In this document: in pieces, positions 1-9,011 of the stretch
How the letters are laid out: every line of letters starts with the position of its first letter
Numbering within the stretch: position 1 is the first letter of the stretch
Notes under the pieces: generated by a model
Seen by the model: only the letters and a program-made list of their open reading frames with translations
Told to the model about the DNA's origin: nothing
Databases searched by the model: none
Made by a program: the position numbers and the translations under genes
Source: Streptococcus viridans
GTDB taxonomy: Bacteria > Bacillota > Bacilli > Lactobacillales > Streptococcaceae
NCBI RefSeq assembly: GCF_900636365.1
Contig: NZ_LR134266.1
Location: forward strand, 571,501-635,500
DNA: 64,000 bases
Reading direction: 5' to 3'

Positions 1-58
1 TCAGATGTTCCAAGAAATCTCGGATACCTTGACGGTCATGGCAAGTGAGGTGGAGTAG
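1..58 (+). CDS. ABC transporter ATP-binding protein, C-terminal end (partial)
   Basis: Only the last 18 codons are inside the window; they end in TAG one base before the permease start. They encode QMFQEISDTLTVMA followed by a short tail, which matches almost residue for residue the C-terminus of the complete ATPase at 2629-3402. The gene is therefore very probably the ATPase of the first of two tandem ABC modules. Its catalytic motifs lie to the left of the window and cannot be judged. Confidence 0.8.
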   Translation, partial: QMFQEISDTLTVMASEVE

Positions 59-2044
59 ATGTTTCGATTAACCACTAAATTAGCTTGCTCTAATCTCATC
101 AAGAACCGCAAACTCTATTATCCCTTTGCGATTGCGGTCATTCTCGCAGTGACCATCGCCTACCTCTTTGACTCCCTGACCTTTAATCCCAACATTTCTA
201 AGCTGCGAGGGGGATCTTCCATACTCTTCACCCTAGGCTTGGGACTGTTTGTGGTCAATGCTGCTGGAGCCATCATCGTGCTCTATGCCAATAGCTTTGT
301 CATGAAAAACCGCTCCAAGGAGCTGGGAATCTACAGCATGCTGGGCCTTGAAAAGCGGCATCTCATCAGCATGATCTTCAAGGAGCTCTTGATGTTTGGC
401 TTTGTGACTATCTCAGCTGGTGTTTTGATTGGGGCTCTCTTTGACAAGCTGATCTTTGCCTTTCTCTTGAAACTCATGAAGATGAAGGTCCAGCTAGTAT
501 CCACCTTCCAACCTGGGATTGTAATTTTGGTCTTTGTCACCTTTGGTCTCATCTTTGGCCTCCTAGTTTTTCTCAACGCTTGGCGCATTCTCCGTTTGAA
601 TGCTCTGCAGTTGACGCGTGAGAAAGCCAGTGGTGAAAAGAAAGCCCGCTTCTTGTGGCCCCAAACCATCCTTGGCATAGCTTCACTCGGTTTTGGCTAC
701 TATCTAGCGCTAGCTGTTGAAGACCCCATGTCTGCGATTGTGATCTTCTTTCTAGCAGTTATCTTGGTCATGATCGGAACTTATCTGCTCTTTAATGCAG
801 GGATCACTGTCTTCTTGCACTTGCTTAAGAAAAAGAAGGCCTATTATTACCAACCCAACAACATGATTTCGGTCTCTAACCTCATCTATCGCATGAAGAA
901 AAATGCAGTGGGCCTTGCGACCATTGCCATCCTCTCAACCATGGTATTGGTGACCATCTCCTCTGCAACCAACATCTATATCGGTGGTGAAACGATCAAG
1001 AAAATCATGAATCCACATGATTTCTCCATTCAAGGAAAAGGCGTGGATTTGGAGCTAATCAATCAAAAATTTGATGAATTTGCATCTGAGCACCAGCTTG
1101 AGATCAAAAATCGTGACCTGATGAACTATGCTACCTTTGGGGTCGAATCACAAAAGGGCACAGACTTCACGGTCTATCCTGATGATGAAAACGATGTCAG
1201 ACCGAGAACAGTCTTTCTGGTCTTTGATGCAGCTAGCTATGAGCAGATGACAGGAGAACACGTCGATCTGACCGGCAACCAAGTCATCCTCTTTGCCCAC
1301 AATAAGGCTCTCACAGGGCAAAAGCAGTTTACCATCAATGGGCAAGACTTCCAAGTCAAGGAAGAAGTGACCAAGGATTTTATCACCGATCATGTTCCAA
1401 ATATCTTCAATATGCTGACAGAGGATTTCAATTACCTGATCGTGCCTGACCTTTCAGCCTTTGTCGCTCAGTTTCCGAACCTTGCTGTCGTTACTCAAAT
1501 CTATGGTGGTTTCAATGTCAATGTTGACGAAGACCAGCAACTCAAGCTGGCAGCTAGTTATGACAAGATGATCGATGAACTGAGTAGCCAACAGGGACAA
1601 GGAACTTTTGTCTATGGAGGCAATCGAGCATATAATGTGAGAGAAATGAATAGCCTCTTTGGTGGCATCTTCTTTATTGGTATTTTCTTGTCATTGATCT
1701 TTATGGTCGGAACAGTCATCGTCATCTACTACAAGCAAATCTCAGAAGGCTATGAAGACCGTGACCGCTTCGTTATCCTCCAACAGGTGGGACTTGATGA
1801 AGATGAAGTCAAACGGACCATCAACCGTCAAGTGCGAACCGTCTTCTTCCTTCCCCTTATCTTTGCCTTTGTCCACCTGGCCTTTGCCTACCATATGATC
1901 CGCCTTATTCTTAAAGTGCTCGGTGTCATCAATAGTAGCCAAGTCCTCATCGTCACCCTCAGTGTCTGTGCCGTCTTTCTCATCACCTACCTAATCGTCT
2001 TTTGGATCACCTCTCGTAGTTATCGCAAGATTGTGCAGATTTAA
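59..2044 (+). CDS. FtsX/BceB-type ABC transporter permease (module 1)
   Basis: A 661-residue integral membrane protein. The layout is that of BceB/VraG-type permeases: one N-terminal helix (about 18-38), three helices to about 172, three more between about 200 and 305, a large extracytoplasmic domain at about 310-545, and three C-terminal helices. The family typically senses or detoxifies antimicrobial peptides and lipid II-binding antibiotics and often partners with a BceRS two-component system; no such system is in the window. It starts directly after the upstream ATPase stop, so the two are co-translated. It is homologous along its whole length to the permease at 3395-5398 (shared N-terminal NRKLYYPFA and C-terminal SRSYRKIV). 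The substrate is not deducible. Confidence 0.88.
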   Translation: MFRLTTKLACSNLIKNRKLYYPFAIAVILAVTIAYLFDSLTFNPNISKLRGGSSILFTLGLGLFVVNAAGAIIVLYANSFVMKNRSKELGIYSMLGLEKRHLISMIFKELLMFGFVTISAGVLIGALFDKLIFAFLLKLMKMKVQLVSTFQPGIVILVFVTFGLIFGLLVFLNAWRILRLNALQLTREKASGEKKARFLWPQTILGIASLGFGYYLALAVEDPMSAIVIFFLAVILVMIGTYLLFNAGITVFLHLLKKKKAYYYQPNNMISVSNLIYRMKKNAVGLATIAILSTMVLVTISSATNIYIGGETIKKIMNPHDFSIQGKGVDLELINQKFDEFASEHQLEIKNRDLMNYATFGVESQKGTDFTVYPDDENDVRPRTVFLVFDAASYEQMTGEHVDLTGNQVILFAHNKALTGQKQFTINGQDFQVKEEVTKDFITDHVPNIFNMLTEDFNYLIVPDLSAFVAQFPNLAVVTQIYGGFNVNVDEDQQLKLAASYDKMIDELSSQQGQGTFVYGGNRAYNVREMNSLFGGIFFIGIFLSLIFMVGTVIVIYYKQISEGYEDRDRFVILQQVGLDEDEVKRTINRQVRTVFFLPLIFAFVHLAFAYHMIRLILKVLGVINSSQVLIVTLSVCAVFLITYLIVFWITSRSYRKIVQI

Positions 2045-2053
2045 GAAAAGAGA

Positions 2054-2077
2054 AGCTCGCTTATGGCGGGCTTTTTT
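2054..2077 (+). terminator. Rho-independent terminator after permease 1
   Basis: AGCTCGC/GCGGGCT arms (one G-T pair) around TTATG, followed by a run of six T. It sits 10 bases after the permease stop and closes the first ABC module. Confidence 0.75.
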
Positions 2078-2201
2078 GTGCACTTCAAAATCACAAGATT
2101 GTGACACTTTACAGTTCGGTAACATTTGAAAAAAGTACTTGAATTTTAAGAGGGCAAGCGTTAGAATAGTGCGTACTTAAAAAACGAAAGGTATTTTGAA
2201 A

Positions 2202-2459
2202 ATGAATGAAAAACAAATGAAAATTCTTGGTTGGGTTGCAACCTTTATGTCTGTGATGATGTATGTGTCTTACTTCCCACAAATCATGGATAACCTCGCT
2301 GGTCACAAAGGAAACTTTGTCCAACCTTTAGTTGCCGCTATCAACTGTAGCCTTTGGGTCTATTATGGACTCTTCAAAAAAGAACGCGATATCCCACTTG
2401 CTGCAGCCAATGCACCAGGGATCATCTTTGGTTTGATCACAGCCATCACAGCTTTATAA
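2202..2459 (+). CDS. SemiSWEET (MtN3/PQ-loop) sugar transporter
   Basis: An 85-residue membrane protein with three predicted helices and the PQ-loop signature SYFPQI near residue 25, plus an Asn in NCSLWVYYG near residue 50. Bacterial SemiSWEETs are half-size SWEETs that work as dimers to equilibrate mono- or disaccharides across the membrane, and the size matches. ATG 2202 is preferred over the in-frame TTG at 2196 because GAAAGG at 2186-2191 is then properly spaced. It is monocistronic, flanked by terminators, and lies between the two ABC modules without obvious functional linkage. The sugar is unknown. Confidence 0.85.
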   Translation: MNEKQMKILGWVATFMSVMMYVSYFPQIMDNLAGHKGNFVQPLVAAINCSLWVYYGLFKKERDIPLAAANAPGIIFGLITAITAL

Positions 2460-2464
2460 GAAGG

Positions 2465-2494
2465 AACTAGCTCCCGCAAGGAAGCTAGTTTTTT
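2465..2494 (+). terminator. Terminator after SemiSWEET gene
   Basis: Inverted repeat AACTAGCT / AGCTAGTT with extended partial pairing through the loop, followed by TTTT. It lies immediately downstream of the SemiSWEET stop. Confidence 0.8.
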
Positions 2495-2628
2495 AATACC
2501 TTACAGAAATGTAAGAAATCAGGCTGAAAATGAAAGGTTAGCTTATTGTAGATCTCTTTCCAAATCGTTACAATAGAGATGTAAGAAGTTCTATTAATAT
2601 CAATCATATAACTAGATGGAAATGGAGA

Positions 2629-3402
2629 ATGAAAATGGCCTTATTAGATGTACAACATGTGAAAAAAATCTACAAAACCCGCTTCCAAGGAACTCAGGTC
2701 GAAGCCCTAAAAGATATCCACTTCACCGTGGAGAAGGGCGAATACGTCGCCATCATGGGGGAATCAGGATCTGGGAAATCGACCCTCCTCAATATCCTAG
2801 CCATGCTGGACCAGCCGACGGAAGGACGGGTCTACCTCAATGGCACCGACACCTCAACCATCAAGAACAAGGATGCCTCTAGTTTCCGTCGGGAAAAATT
2901 AGGTTTTGTCTTTCAAGATTTCAATTTGCTCGATACCTTATCGGTCAAGGACAATATCCTCTTGCCTCTTGTCCTTTCTCGCAGACCAGTCAAGGAAATG
3001 ATGAGTAAGGTCGATAGCGTCAGTCGAGAGTTGGGCATTCACCAGCTTCTTGAGAAATATCCTTACGAAATCTCTGGTGGCCAAAAACAACGGGTGGCTG
3101 TAGCACGGGCTATTATCACCTCACCTGAAATCCTCCTTGCCGATGAGCCAACAGGGGCGCTGGATTCCAAGTCTTCGGCTGCTTTGCTGGACGTTTTTGA
3201 AGATATCAATAGCATGGGGCAAACTATCCTCATGGTGACCCACTCAACCGCAGCCGCAGCGAGGGCCAAGCGCGTGCTCTTCATTAAGGACGGGATCCTT
3301 TACAACCAGATCTTCCGCGGGGAAAAAACAGAACGTCAGATGTTCCAAGAAATCTCGGATACTTTGACGGTTATGGCGGGTAAGGAGGATAGCGATGTTT
3401 AA
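2629..3402 (+). CDS. ABC transporter ATP-binding protein (BceA/LolD-like, module 2)
   Basis: A 257-residue cytoplasmic ATPase that powers the permease encoded immediately downstream. Walker A GESGSGKST is at residues 44-52, the Q-loop in FVFQDFN, the ABC signature SGGQKQR near 147, Walker B LLADEP near 171 and the H-loop MVTHS near 203. It belongs to the MacB/LolD/BceA group that pairs with FtsX-like permeases. ATG 2629 follows GGAAATGGAG; ATG 2635 is also possible and would remove two residues. It overlaps the permease start by 8 bases. Its last codons are nearly identical at DNA level to those at the left edge of the window, indicating tandem duplication of the module. Confidence 0.92.
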   Translation: MKMALLDVQHVKKIYKTRFQGTQVEALKDIHFTVEKGEYVAIMGESGSGKSTLLNILAMLDQPTEGRVYLNGTDTSTIKNKDASSFRREKLGFVFQDFNLLDTLSVKDNILLPLVLSRRPVKEMMSKVDSVSRELGIHQLLEKYPYEISGGQKQRVAVARAIITSPEILLADEPTGALDSKSSAALLDVFEDINSMGQTILMVTHSTAAAARAKRVLFIKDGILYNQIFRGEKTERQMFQEISDTLTVMAGKEDSDV

Positions 3403-5398
3403 ATTATCGAGTAAATTATCCTTTTCTAACCTCAAACAAAATCGCAAGCTGTATTACCCCTTTGCCTTGGCTGTTATTTTAACGACCATGATCCTCTATA
3501 GCTTTATCGCTTTGGCATCGACCCCTCATTTAGAGGATTCTTACGGAGGGGGGGCGGCGAGAACTGTTCTTGGTTTTGGTAGTTTCGTCGTCCAGCTGGT
3601 CGTCATCATTTTGGTGGCATATGCCAATGGCTTTGTCATGAAAAATCGTTCCAAAGAACTGGGCTTGTACAGTGTTCTGGGAATGGAGAAGAAGCATCTC
3701 CTCATCATGACCTTATGGGAATTGCTCTTCTTCTATGTTCTCACAGTTGGAGTAGGACTAGGTTTGGGGCTCTTATTTGATCGCCTGATTTTTGCCTTGC
3801 TCCTAAAATGTATGGGGCTACCAGTCGTCATTCAATCAACCTTCCAGCTAGGAGCTGTCATTGACACTTTACTTGGGTTAGCCTTAGCTTTTGGCCTCAT
3901 TCTCTTGTTGAATTCTTTCCGCCTCTTGCGCTACAGTTCCCTCCACCTCATGCAACAGAAAAAAGCAGGAGAGAAGAAGGGACGCTTCTTGCTGGTCCAA
4001 ACTCTTTTAGGACTTGGGCTCTTAGGAATTGCGTTTTATATAGCGCTAACCGTTGAGCGTCCGGTAGCTGCTGTTCAAGGATTCTTTATTGCTGTCATTT
4101 TGGTCATTCTGGCGACTTATCTCTTATTCAACGCTGGCTCCATTACCTTCTTAAGATTTCTCAAAGGTAGGAAATCCTACTATTACAAGCCAGAGAATTT
4201 TATATCCGTCTCTAACTTAATCGCTCGGATGCGAAAAAATGCAGCGGGCCTTGCGACCATTAGTATTCTTTCCACCATGGTCTTGGTAACCTTAACCGGG
4301 TCGCTCAATATCTTTATTGGAGGGCAGAACTACCTAGATACTGTTTACCCTTCTGATTACATGATTAGTGTGGGGCATATGCCTTCAGATGCTGAGACAG
4401 AACCGGTTATCAAGGATGTTCAAGCTCAAATTAAGAAAACAGCCGATGCGACAAATCTATCAGATTATCAGGTGGCACAGACAACATACTGGTCGGCTGA
4501 AATTCGAAAGATTGATGGAAAGGTCTTAGAGGTGTATGAGCAGTCTTATCAACAAACTGATCAGGAGTTGAAGTCAGAAGGAACCGTCTACTTTTTTGAT
4601 CAGGCGACTTATGAGCAACTGACCGGTCAAAAAGTTGAGCTTGGAGAAAATGAAATCTTAGCTTATGGGTATCAGTATCCAGGAAGATTAGACTCGCAGT
4701 TAGAAATCAATGGGAAGACCTTCACGATTAAACAAAAACTAGATTCCAATTTTATCCAAGGGAAGATCCCACAAAACGCCCTGTTTCAACACCAAATGGG
4801 CTTGTACCTTGTCCTCCCTGACTTGAGTCAATTGGGACTAAAAGTCGATAAAAATTTGGAATTCGCTATTAATGCCAAAAATAAAGACAACAAAGATTTT
4901 ACTGGTGACGTGACCAAAGAGCTGTATTCGACAGACAAAATGAGTCAATATGGTGCGACTTATTTTGGTGGATATGAACGATACAGTATAGAGAAGGAGT
5001 GGCGTGAAACAGCAGGGACTCTCCTCTTTATTGGGATTTTCCTATCAGTCATCTTTCTATTAGCTACAGTACTCGTCATTTACTACAAGCAGATTTCAGA
5101 GGGGCATGAGGATCGGGATAATTTTGTGATCTTGCAACAAGTAGGATTGGACCAAAAGCAAACCGGGACCACTATTCGCAAACAAATTCTCACTGTCTTT
5201 TTCCTTCCACTATTCTTCTCCTTCTTGTACCTAGGAGTGGCCTACAAGATGATTGCAAAAATCGTAGCCATCTTAGGAGCGACCAATGCGGGCTTGGTCC
5301 TTCAAACAACCTTAGCAATCTGTGCTGTCTTTTTCATCTCTTATGTCCTCGTCTTTCTGCTGACTTCCAGAAGTTATCGGAAGATTGTCGTGAGATAG
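3395..5398 (+). CDS. FtsX/BceB-type ABC transporter permease (module 2)
   Basis: A 667-residue membrane protein, paralogue of the permease at 59-2044, with the same helix layout and a large extracytoplasmic domain at about 310-550. The membrane segments and the cytoplasmic motif QISEGHEDRDNFVILQQVGL are strongly conserved between the copies, whereas the extracytoplasmic domains differ much more, as expected if the two modules recognise different ligands. Translation is coupled to the ATPase by an 8-base overlap. A BceAB-like role in antimicrobial peptide sensing or resistance is inferred from the family; it could also handle other amphipathic substrates. Confidence 0.88.
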   Translation: MFKLSSKLSFSNLKQNRKLYYPFALAVILTTMILYSFIALASTPHLEDSYGGGAARTVLGFGSFVVQLVVIILVAYANGFVMKNRSKELGLYSVLGMEKKHLLIMTLWELLFFYVLTVGVGLGLGLLFDRLIFALLLKCMGLPVVIQSTFQLGAVIDTLLGLALAFGLILLLNSFRLLRYSSLHLMQQKKAGEKKGRFLLVQTLLGLGLLGIAFYIALTVERPVAAVQGFFIAVILVILATYLLFNAGSITFLRFLKGRKSYYYKPENFISVSNLIARMRKNAAGLATISILSTMVLVTLTGSLNIFIGGQNYLDTVYPSDYMISVGHMPSDAETEPVIKDVQAQIKKTADATNLSDYQVAQTTYWSAEIRKIDGKVLEVYEQSYQQTDQELKSEGTVYFFDQATYEQLTGQKVELGENEILAYGYQYPGRLDSQLEINGKTFTIKQKLDSNFIQGKIPQNALFQHQMGLYLVLPDLSQLGLKVDKNLEFAINAKNKDNKDFTGDVTKELYSTDKMSQYGATYFGGYERYSIEKEWRETAGTLLFIGIFLSVIFLLATVLVIYYKQISEGHEDRDNFVILQQVGLDQKQTGTTIRKQILTVFFLPLFFSFLYLGVAYKMIAKIVAILGATNAGLVLQTTLAICAVFFISYVLVFLLTSRSYRKIVVR

Positions 5399-5512
5399 CG
5401 TTTGAATCTATATAAGATTAGAAATGAAAAAGACGATAAGTAGACAAACTGTTTTTTTACTTAGAACAAGCTAAGTGTTGCAGAAAGTTTCAAGGATAGG
5501 TTTTTCCTTAAT

Positions 5513-5546
5513 CAAAAACACCGAGGATTTGATCCTCGGTGTTTTG
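5513..5546. terminator. Bidirectional terminator
   Basis: A perfect 11-base inverted repeat, ACACCGAGGAT / ATCCTCGGTGT, with T-rich flanks on both strands. It serves the minus-strand peptide-binding gene and probably also the plus-strand permease. Confidence 0.88.
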
Positions 5547-5556
5547 ACGTCAACCA

Positions 5557-7524
5557 TTATTTGACGTGTTTTTCAAGTTCGTCTTGCGCTTTTTTATTGG
5601 ATTTTTCTTTTTCTTTCAACCAATTCTTATACGCTTTTTCGTAGTCAGCAGTTGTGACAACATCACTTTGTAATTCCATGTACTTGTAGTAGCTAGAACC
5701 ATCTTTGATACCGATCAAGGAGAAGGCTTTTGTAAATGGTTTGATCTTCGTGATCGAAGGAACAGCACCCTTAGAGTAGACAGGAAGTGCAAAGGCATTG
5801 TCTGTCAACCAAGCTTGGGCAACAGCATATTTTTCGTAACGAGTATTGGTATCCAATTGTTCCGCATTGGCATCATCCAATAGTTGTTTATACTCGTTCA
5901 AACCAAGTTGTTCGATAAGGGCTTGGTCAGTTGCAGGATTGATCCCCATACCTGCTAAGGCTGAACCATCTACTGGATTGAAGATATCCAAGTAAGTGGA
6001 TGGATCTTGGAAGTCAGGTCCCCAACCACCGATATCCATATCAAAGTCTTTTTGATCTGGTGTTTGGGCGAAGTAGGTTGCGTTGTCTGCATCTTCCGTA
6101 GACAATTTCTGAACATCCACGACAACATTTTCTTTTCCTAATGTTTTTTCGATGGAGTCTTTCATTGAGTCTGCCTACTGTACAAGGCTAGCAGCAGATT
6201 GGTCAACCACATAGTCGATGTGGATTGGGAATTGAACACCTTGCGCTTGGAGCTCTTCTTTGGCTTTGGCAAATTGCGCTTTGGCCTTGTCCGCATTGAA
6301 CATGCTATCTTGCGCATCAGCTAGGCTGACATCCTTCCAATCATCTCCTGTTGCGGCAAGTTTTTCTTCGACAACGCTACCGAAGTCTTTGTTGTCTACT
6401 TGCACAAATGTTGGAGGTACAAGAAGCGTACGAAGGGTTTTGCTAGCGCCATCTTTCCCGTTTGATTGGGCACTTAGTGAAGTACGATCAAGGGCAAAGT
6501 TGATGGCTTGACGGAAGTTTTTGTTTTGAAGAGCTGTTTTTGTTTGGTTCTTCTGGTCGTCTGTTGTCTTCTCGGTATGACCGTAGTTTTGACGGTTTAC
6601 GTTGAAGTAGACATAGTAGACAGTCGCATCTTGCGGTGAATAGACGATATTGTCCTTGAATTTTTTCTCAATGGTGCTATAGGTTGAGCTCGTTGGGAAG
6701 AGACGCGCTGTGGTCAAGTTGCCATCAGAGAAGTTACGAGCTAGGTAGTCTTGGTCAGAACCATCGAAGTAGGTCAATTTGATATTTTCAATCTTCACAT
6801 TGTCTTTATCATAGTAGTTCTCATTTTTAGTAAACTCCATCAAAGATTTTGAAGTGAAGGATTTCAAGTAGTAAGGACCGTTGTAAAGGATTCCAGAAGG
6901 TTTGACGCTACCGAAGTCTTTTCCTGCAGACTCAAGAAATTTTTCATTGACTGGCATCATGGTCGAAGTCGTCAATTTAGAATTCCAGAAGGATTCAGGT
7001 TGAGCCAAAGTGTATTGGAGTGTATGGTCATCAACGGCTTTGACACCAACTTTAGAGAAGTCCGTGTTTTTACCAGTGACATAGTCATCCAGGCCGGCTA
7101 CTGAGTTTTGAACCAAGTAGAGTGCATCTGACTTGTTGTCTGCTACATATTTCAGAGAAGTGACGAAGTCCTGTGCAGTGACATCCGCATATTCGTTCCC
7201 TTCTGAGTCATACCATTTTGCATCTTTACGGAGTTTATAAGTGTAGGTTAGTCCGTCTTTAGAAACAGACCAATTTTCCGCTAGTGCAGGGACGAGATTA
7301 CCATATTGGTCATTTTCAAACAATCCATCCACCAAGTTAGTTGTAACGTCACTTGTTGTAGAACGGTTTGAAAGGAGGTAGTTCAAAGAATCTGGATCAG
7401 TACTAAACACGTATGAGTATGTGTTTGTCTGAGAAGATTTTGAAGATGATCCACATGAAGCAAGGAACAGGGCTGAAGCAACCGTGACACCTGCTAGGAA
7501 AGCTAGTTTAGATTTTTTCATCAC
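5557..7524 (-). pseudogene. OppA/AliA-like oligopeptide-binding lipoprotein, interrupted by an amber codon
   Basis: Read through, this is a 655-codon solute-binding protein of the peptide ABC importer family (SBP_bac_5), the usual length of streptococcal AmiA/AliA/AliB proteins. The N-terminus is a lipoprotein signal: KK charges, a hydrophobic stretch, and the lipobox LASC with Cys near residue 24. At codon 450 (plus-strand 6175-6177) the frame has TAG after the residues LVQ; it continues in the same frame with ADSMKDSIEKTLG. The family normally has QQA at this point, so a single CAG-to-TAG change explains it. The 449-residue product would lack the C-terminal part of the binding fold and is probably inactive unless the amber codon is read through. 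No permease or ATPase genes are adjacent, so it is an orphan binding protein. ATG 7524 has AAAGGAG in front of it. Confidence 0.85.
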
Positions 7525-7552
7525 TTATCTCCTTTAATAAAGATTTTGTATT

Positions 7553-7580
7553 ATTATACACCTTTTTTTATAAAAAGCAA
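7553..7580 (-). promoter_or_regulatory. Promoter of the peptide-binding lipoprotein gene
   Basis: On the minus strand a -10 box TATAAT (plus-strand 7553-7558) is preceded, 16 bases away, by TTGCTT (plus 7575-7580). The leader to the ATG is short and carries the AAAGGAG ribosome site at plus 7530-7536. Confidence 0.6.
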
Positions 7581-7660
7581 TTGTTTTTTGAAAATAATTG
7601 TATATTTAGTCATAATATTCGGATTCCTTGAGTTTTATTCAATATTATTAACTATTATGC

Positions 7661-7727
7661 TTTACAAACTAGCTAAGGAGGAGTATACTAATAATGAAAG
7701 GGCTAGTATGTAAAACAAACTAGTTAA
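7661..7727 (+). promoter_or_regulatory. padR promoter with two candidate PadR operator repeats
   Basis: TTTACA (7661-7666), a 17-base spacer and TATACT (7684-7689) form a good promoter. A 13-base motif ACAAACTAGYTAA occurs twice: 7664-7676, overlapping the -35 box, and 7715-7727, just downstream of the expected transcription start. Repeats placed on either side of the start fit autorepression by the PadR protein encoded 30 bases downstream; that is inference. Confidence 0.6.
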
Positions 7728-7757
7728 AAAGAAGGGTGTATAGAAAGGGGGAGAAGG

Positions 7758-8087
7758 ATGAAAGAGTCGCAATTGCTCAAGGGTGTCCTGGAAGGTTGTG
7801 TTTTAGAAATTATTTCAAAGAAATCTATTTATGGCTATGAATTGATCCAAAGCCTTAAGGAAACCGGCTTTGATAAGATTGTTGCGGGGACCGTTTATCC
7901 CTTGCTTCAGAAGCTAGAGAAGCAGGGAGTCATAGTAGGAGAAATGAGGCCCTCTCCGGATGGACCTGATCGCAAATATTTCTCTCTAACCAAAGAAGGA
8001 AGAGAGCGCCTAGAGGAATTTTGGAACCAGTGGCAGGATCTGGTTATTAAAGTAGAACGCGTGAAAAAGGAAGGGGAAACACCATGA
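7758..8087 (+). CDS. PadR family transcriptional regulator
   Basis: A 109-residue winged-helix repressor. The PadR core is clear: helix-turn-helix residues near YGYELIQSLKETGF (about 26-39), then GTVYPLLQKLEKQGV, and the wing ending in RKYFSLTKEGRERL. PadR proteins of this short type are autorepressors, commonly relieved by membrane stress or antibiotics, and often sit in front of a membrane protein gene, as here. The ribosome site AAAGGGGG lies just upstream of ATG 7758. The stop overlaps the next start as ATGA (4 bases), so the pair is an operon. Confidence 0.93.
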   Translation: MKESQLLKGVLEGCVLEIISKKSIYGYELIQSLKETGFDKIVAGTVYPLLQKLEKQGVIVGEMRPSPDGPDRKYFSLTKEGRERLEEFWNQWQDLVIKVERVKKEGETP

Positions 8088-8914
8088 CGTCAGCTATTTA
8101 TTATGAAGAAACGCAGGCTTTGGTTCAAACCTTTAGACAAGAGGATCAAGCTTATTTCCAAGATCTCTGGGATTATTTTAATTTCGCCGGTTTCTTATAT
8201 GAGGAGAAGGCTTTAAAAGAGCAGGTCTATAATCTAGCGCTAGATTTTTCGCAAGCAAGCGGAGATGGATGGACAGCCAAGGACTATTTTGGACAGGATC
8301 CAAAGGGAATGGCAGACCAAATCATCGAGAACATGCCTAAAGAATCCACGCGATCCGTTCTAAAATATGGGGCAATCGTCTCAGGAATTGTCATTTTTTA
8401 TCGCCTCTTAAGTGATTTTGCTTCACAAGCAGTCCTGATTCTCAAGCCCCTTGTCTATCTAACGGATAGTATTTTGGGTATTTTAGCCGTTGGGTTACTA
8501 TTCTATCTCCTTCGTCGCCTCATTTTTGCAGAAGAGAAGTCAAAAAAAGCAATCTATGTAGCAGTCGTTCTCGTTCTGGGGATCTATTTTATCAGTGAAA
8601 TAGTTGGGGTCCGTTTCTTGCCAGCTTTTGCCTGGTTGACAGTACCTAGTCCGTGGGATACTTTCCTGATGACAGGGGCTTCTGCAGGTCTTATCCTGTG
8701 GCAATGGAAAGAAGAGTTTGCTCGTGCCTTCATCTTTCCTATTCTGTCCTTCTTAGTAGTGGGATTCTTGCATCGCTGGACTTTGGCACAAGGGATTCAG
8801 AATTCTACCATGACCATGATCCTACCTACGGTAATCATTGTTATAGGATTGATGATTTACTATTGGTTCACGATTCGCGCCTTGAAAAAGAACAAGACAG
8901 AAAATGGTGAATAG
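8084..8914 (+). CDS. PadR-associated DUF1129/HAAS-like membrane protein
   Basis: A 276-residue protein. Residues 1 to about 85 are soluble and helical, with acidic and aromatic residues in the style of HAAS/DUF1129 heads, and about six hydrophobic segments follow to the C-terminus (around 88-110, 120-145, 158-177, 188-210, 217-235 and 243-265). Such proteins occur next to PadR regulators and are thought to act in membrane-stress signalling; no biochemical role is established. The coupling to padR (4-base overlap) supports a regulator-target pair. The family name is assigned from overall pattern and context, not from a search. Confidence 0.65.
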   Translation: MTSAIYYEETQALVQTFRQEDQAYFQDLWDYFNFAGFLYEEKALKEQVYNLALDFSQASGDGWTAKDYFGQDPKGMADQIIENMPKESTRSVLKYGAIVSGIVIFYRLLSDFASQAVLILKPLVYLTDSILGILAVGLLFYLLRRLIFAEEKSKKAIYVAVVLVLGIYFISEIVGVRFLPAFAWLTVPSPWDTFLMTGASAGLILWQWKEEFARAFIFPILSFLVVGFLHRWTLAQGIQNSTMTMILPTVIIVIGLMIYYWFTIRALKKNKTENGE

Positions 8915-8975
8915 AGTGAAAAGGGGGAAGAAACTCCACTTTTTCTGTTGAAAAGCAACGAGCAAGCTTGATTTT

Positions 8976-8984
8976 TGTTATAAT
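8976..8984 (+). promoter_or_regulatory. Extended -10 promoter of the DUF2829-SDR operon
   Basis: TGTTATAAT (TG-N-TATAAT) 27 bases before ATG 9012, with GAAGGAGA as ribosome site. No convincing -35 box is seen, which fits an extended -10 promoter. Confidence 0.5.
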
Positions 8985-9011
8985 GAAAGGGAGTATGAAT
9001 CGAAGGAGAAG

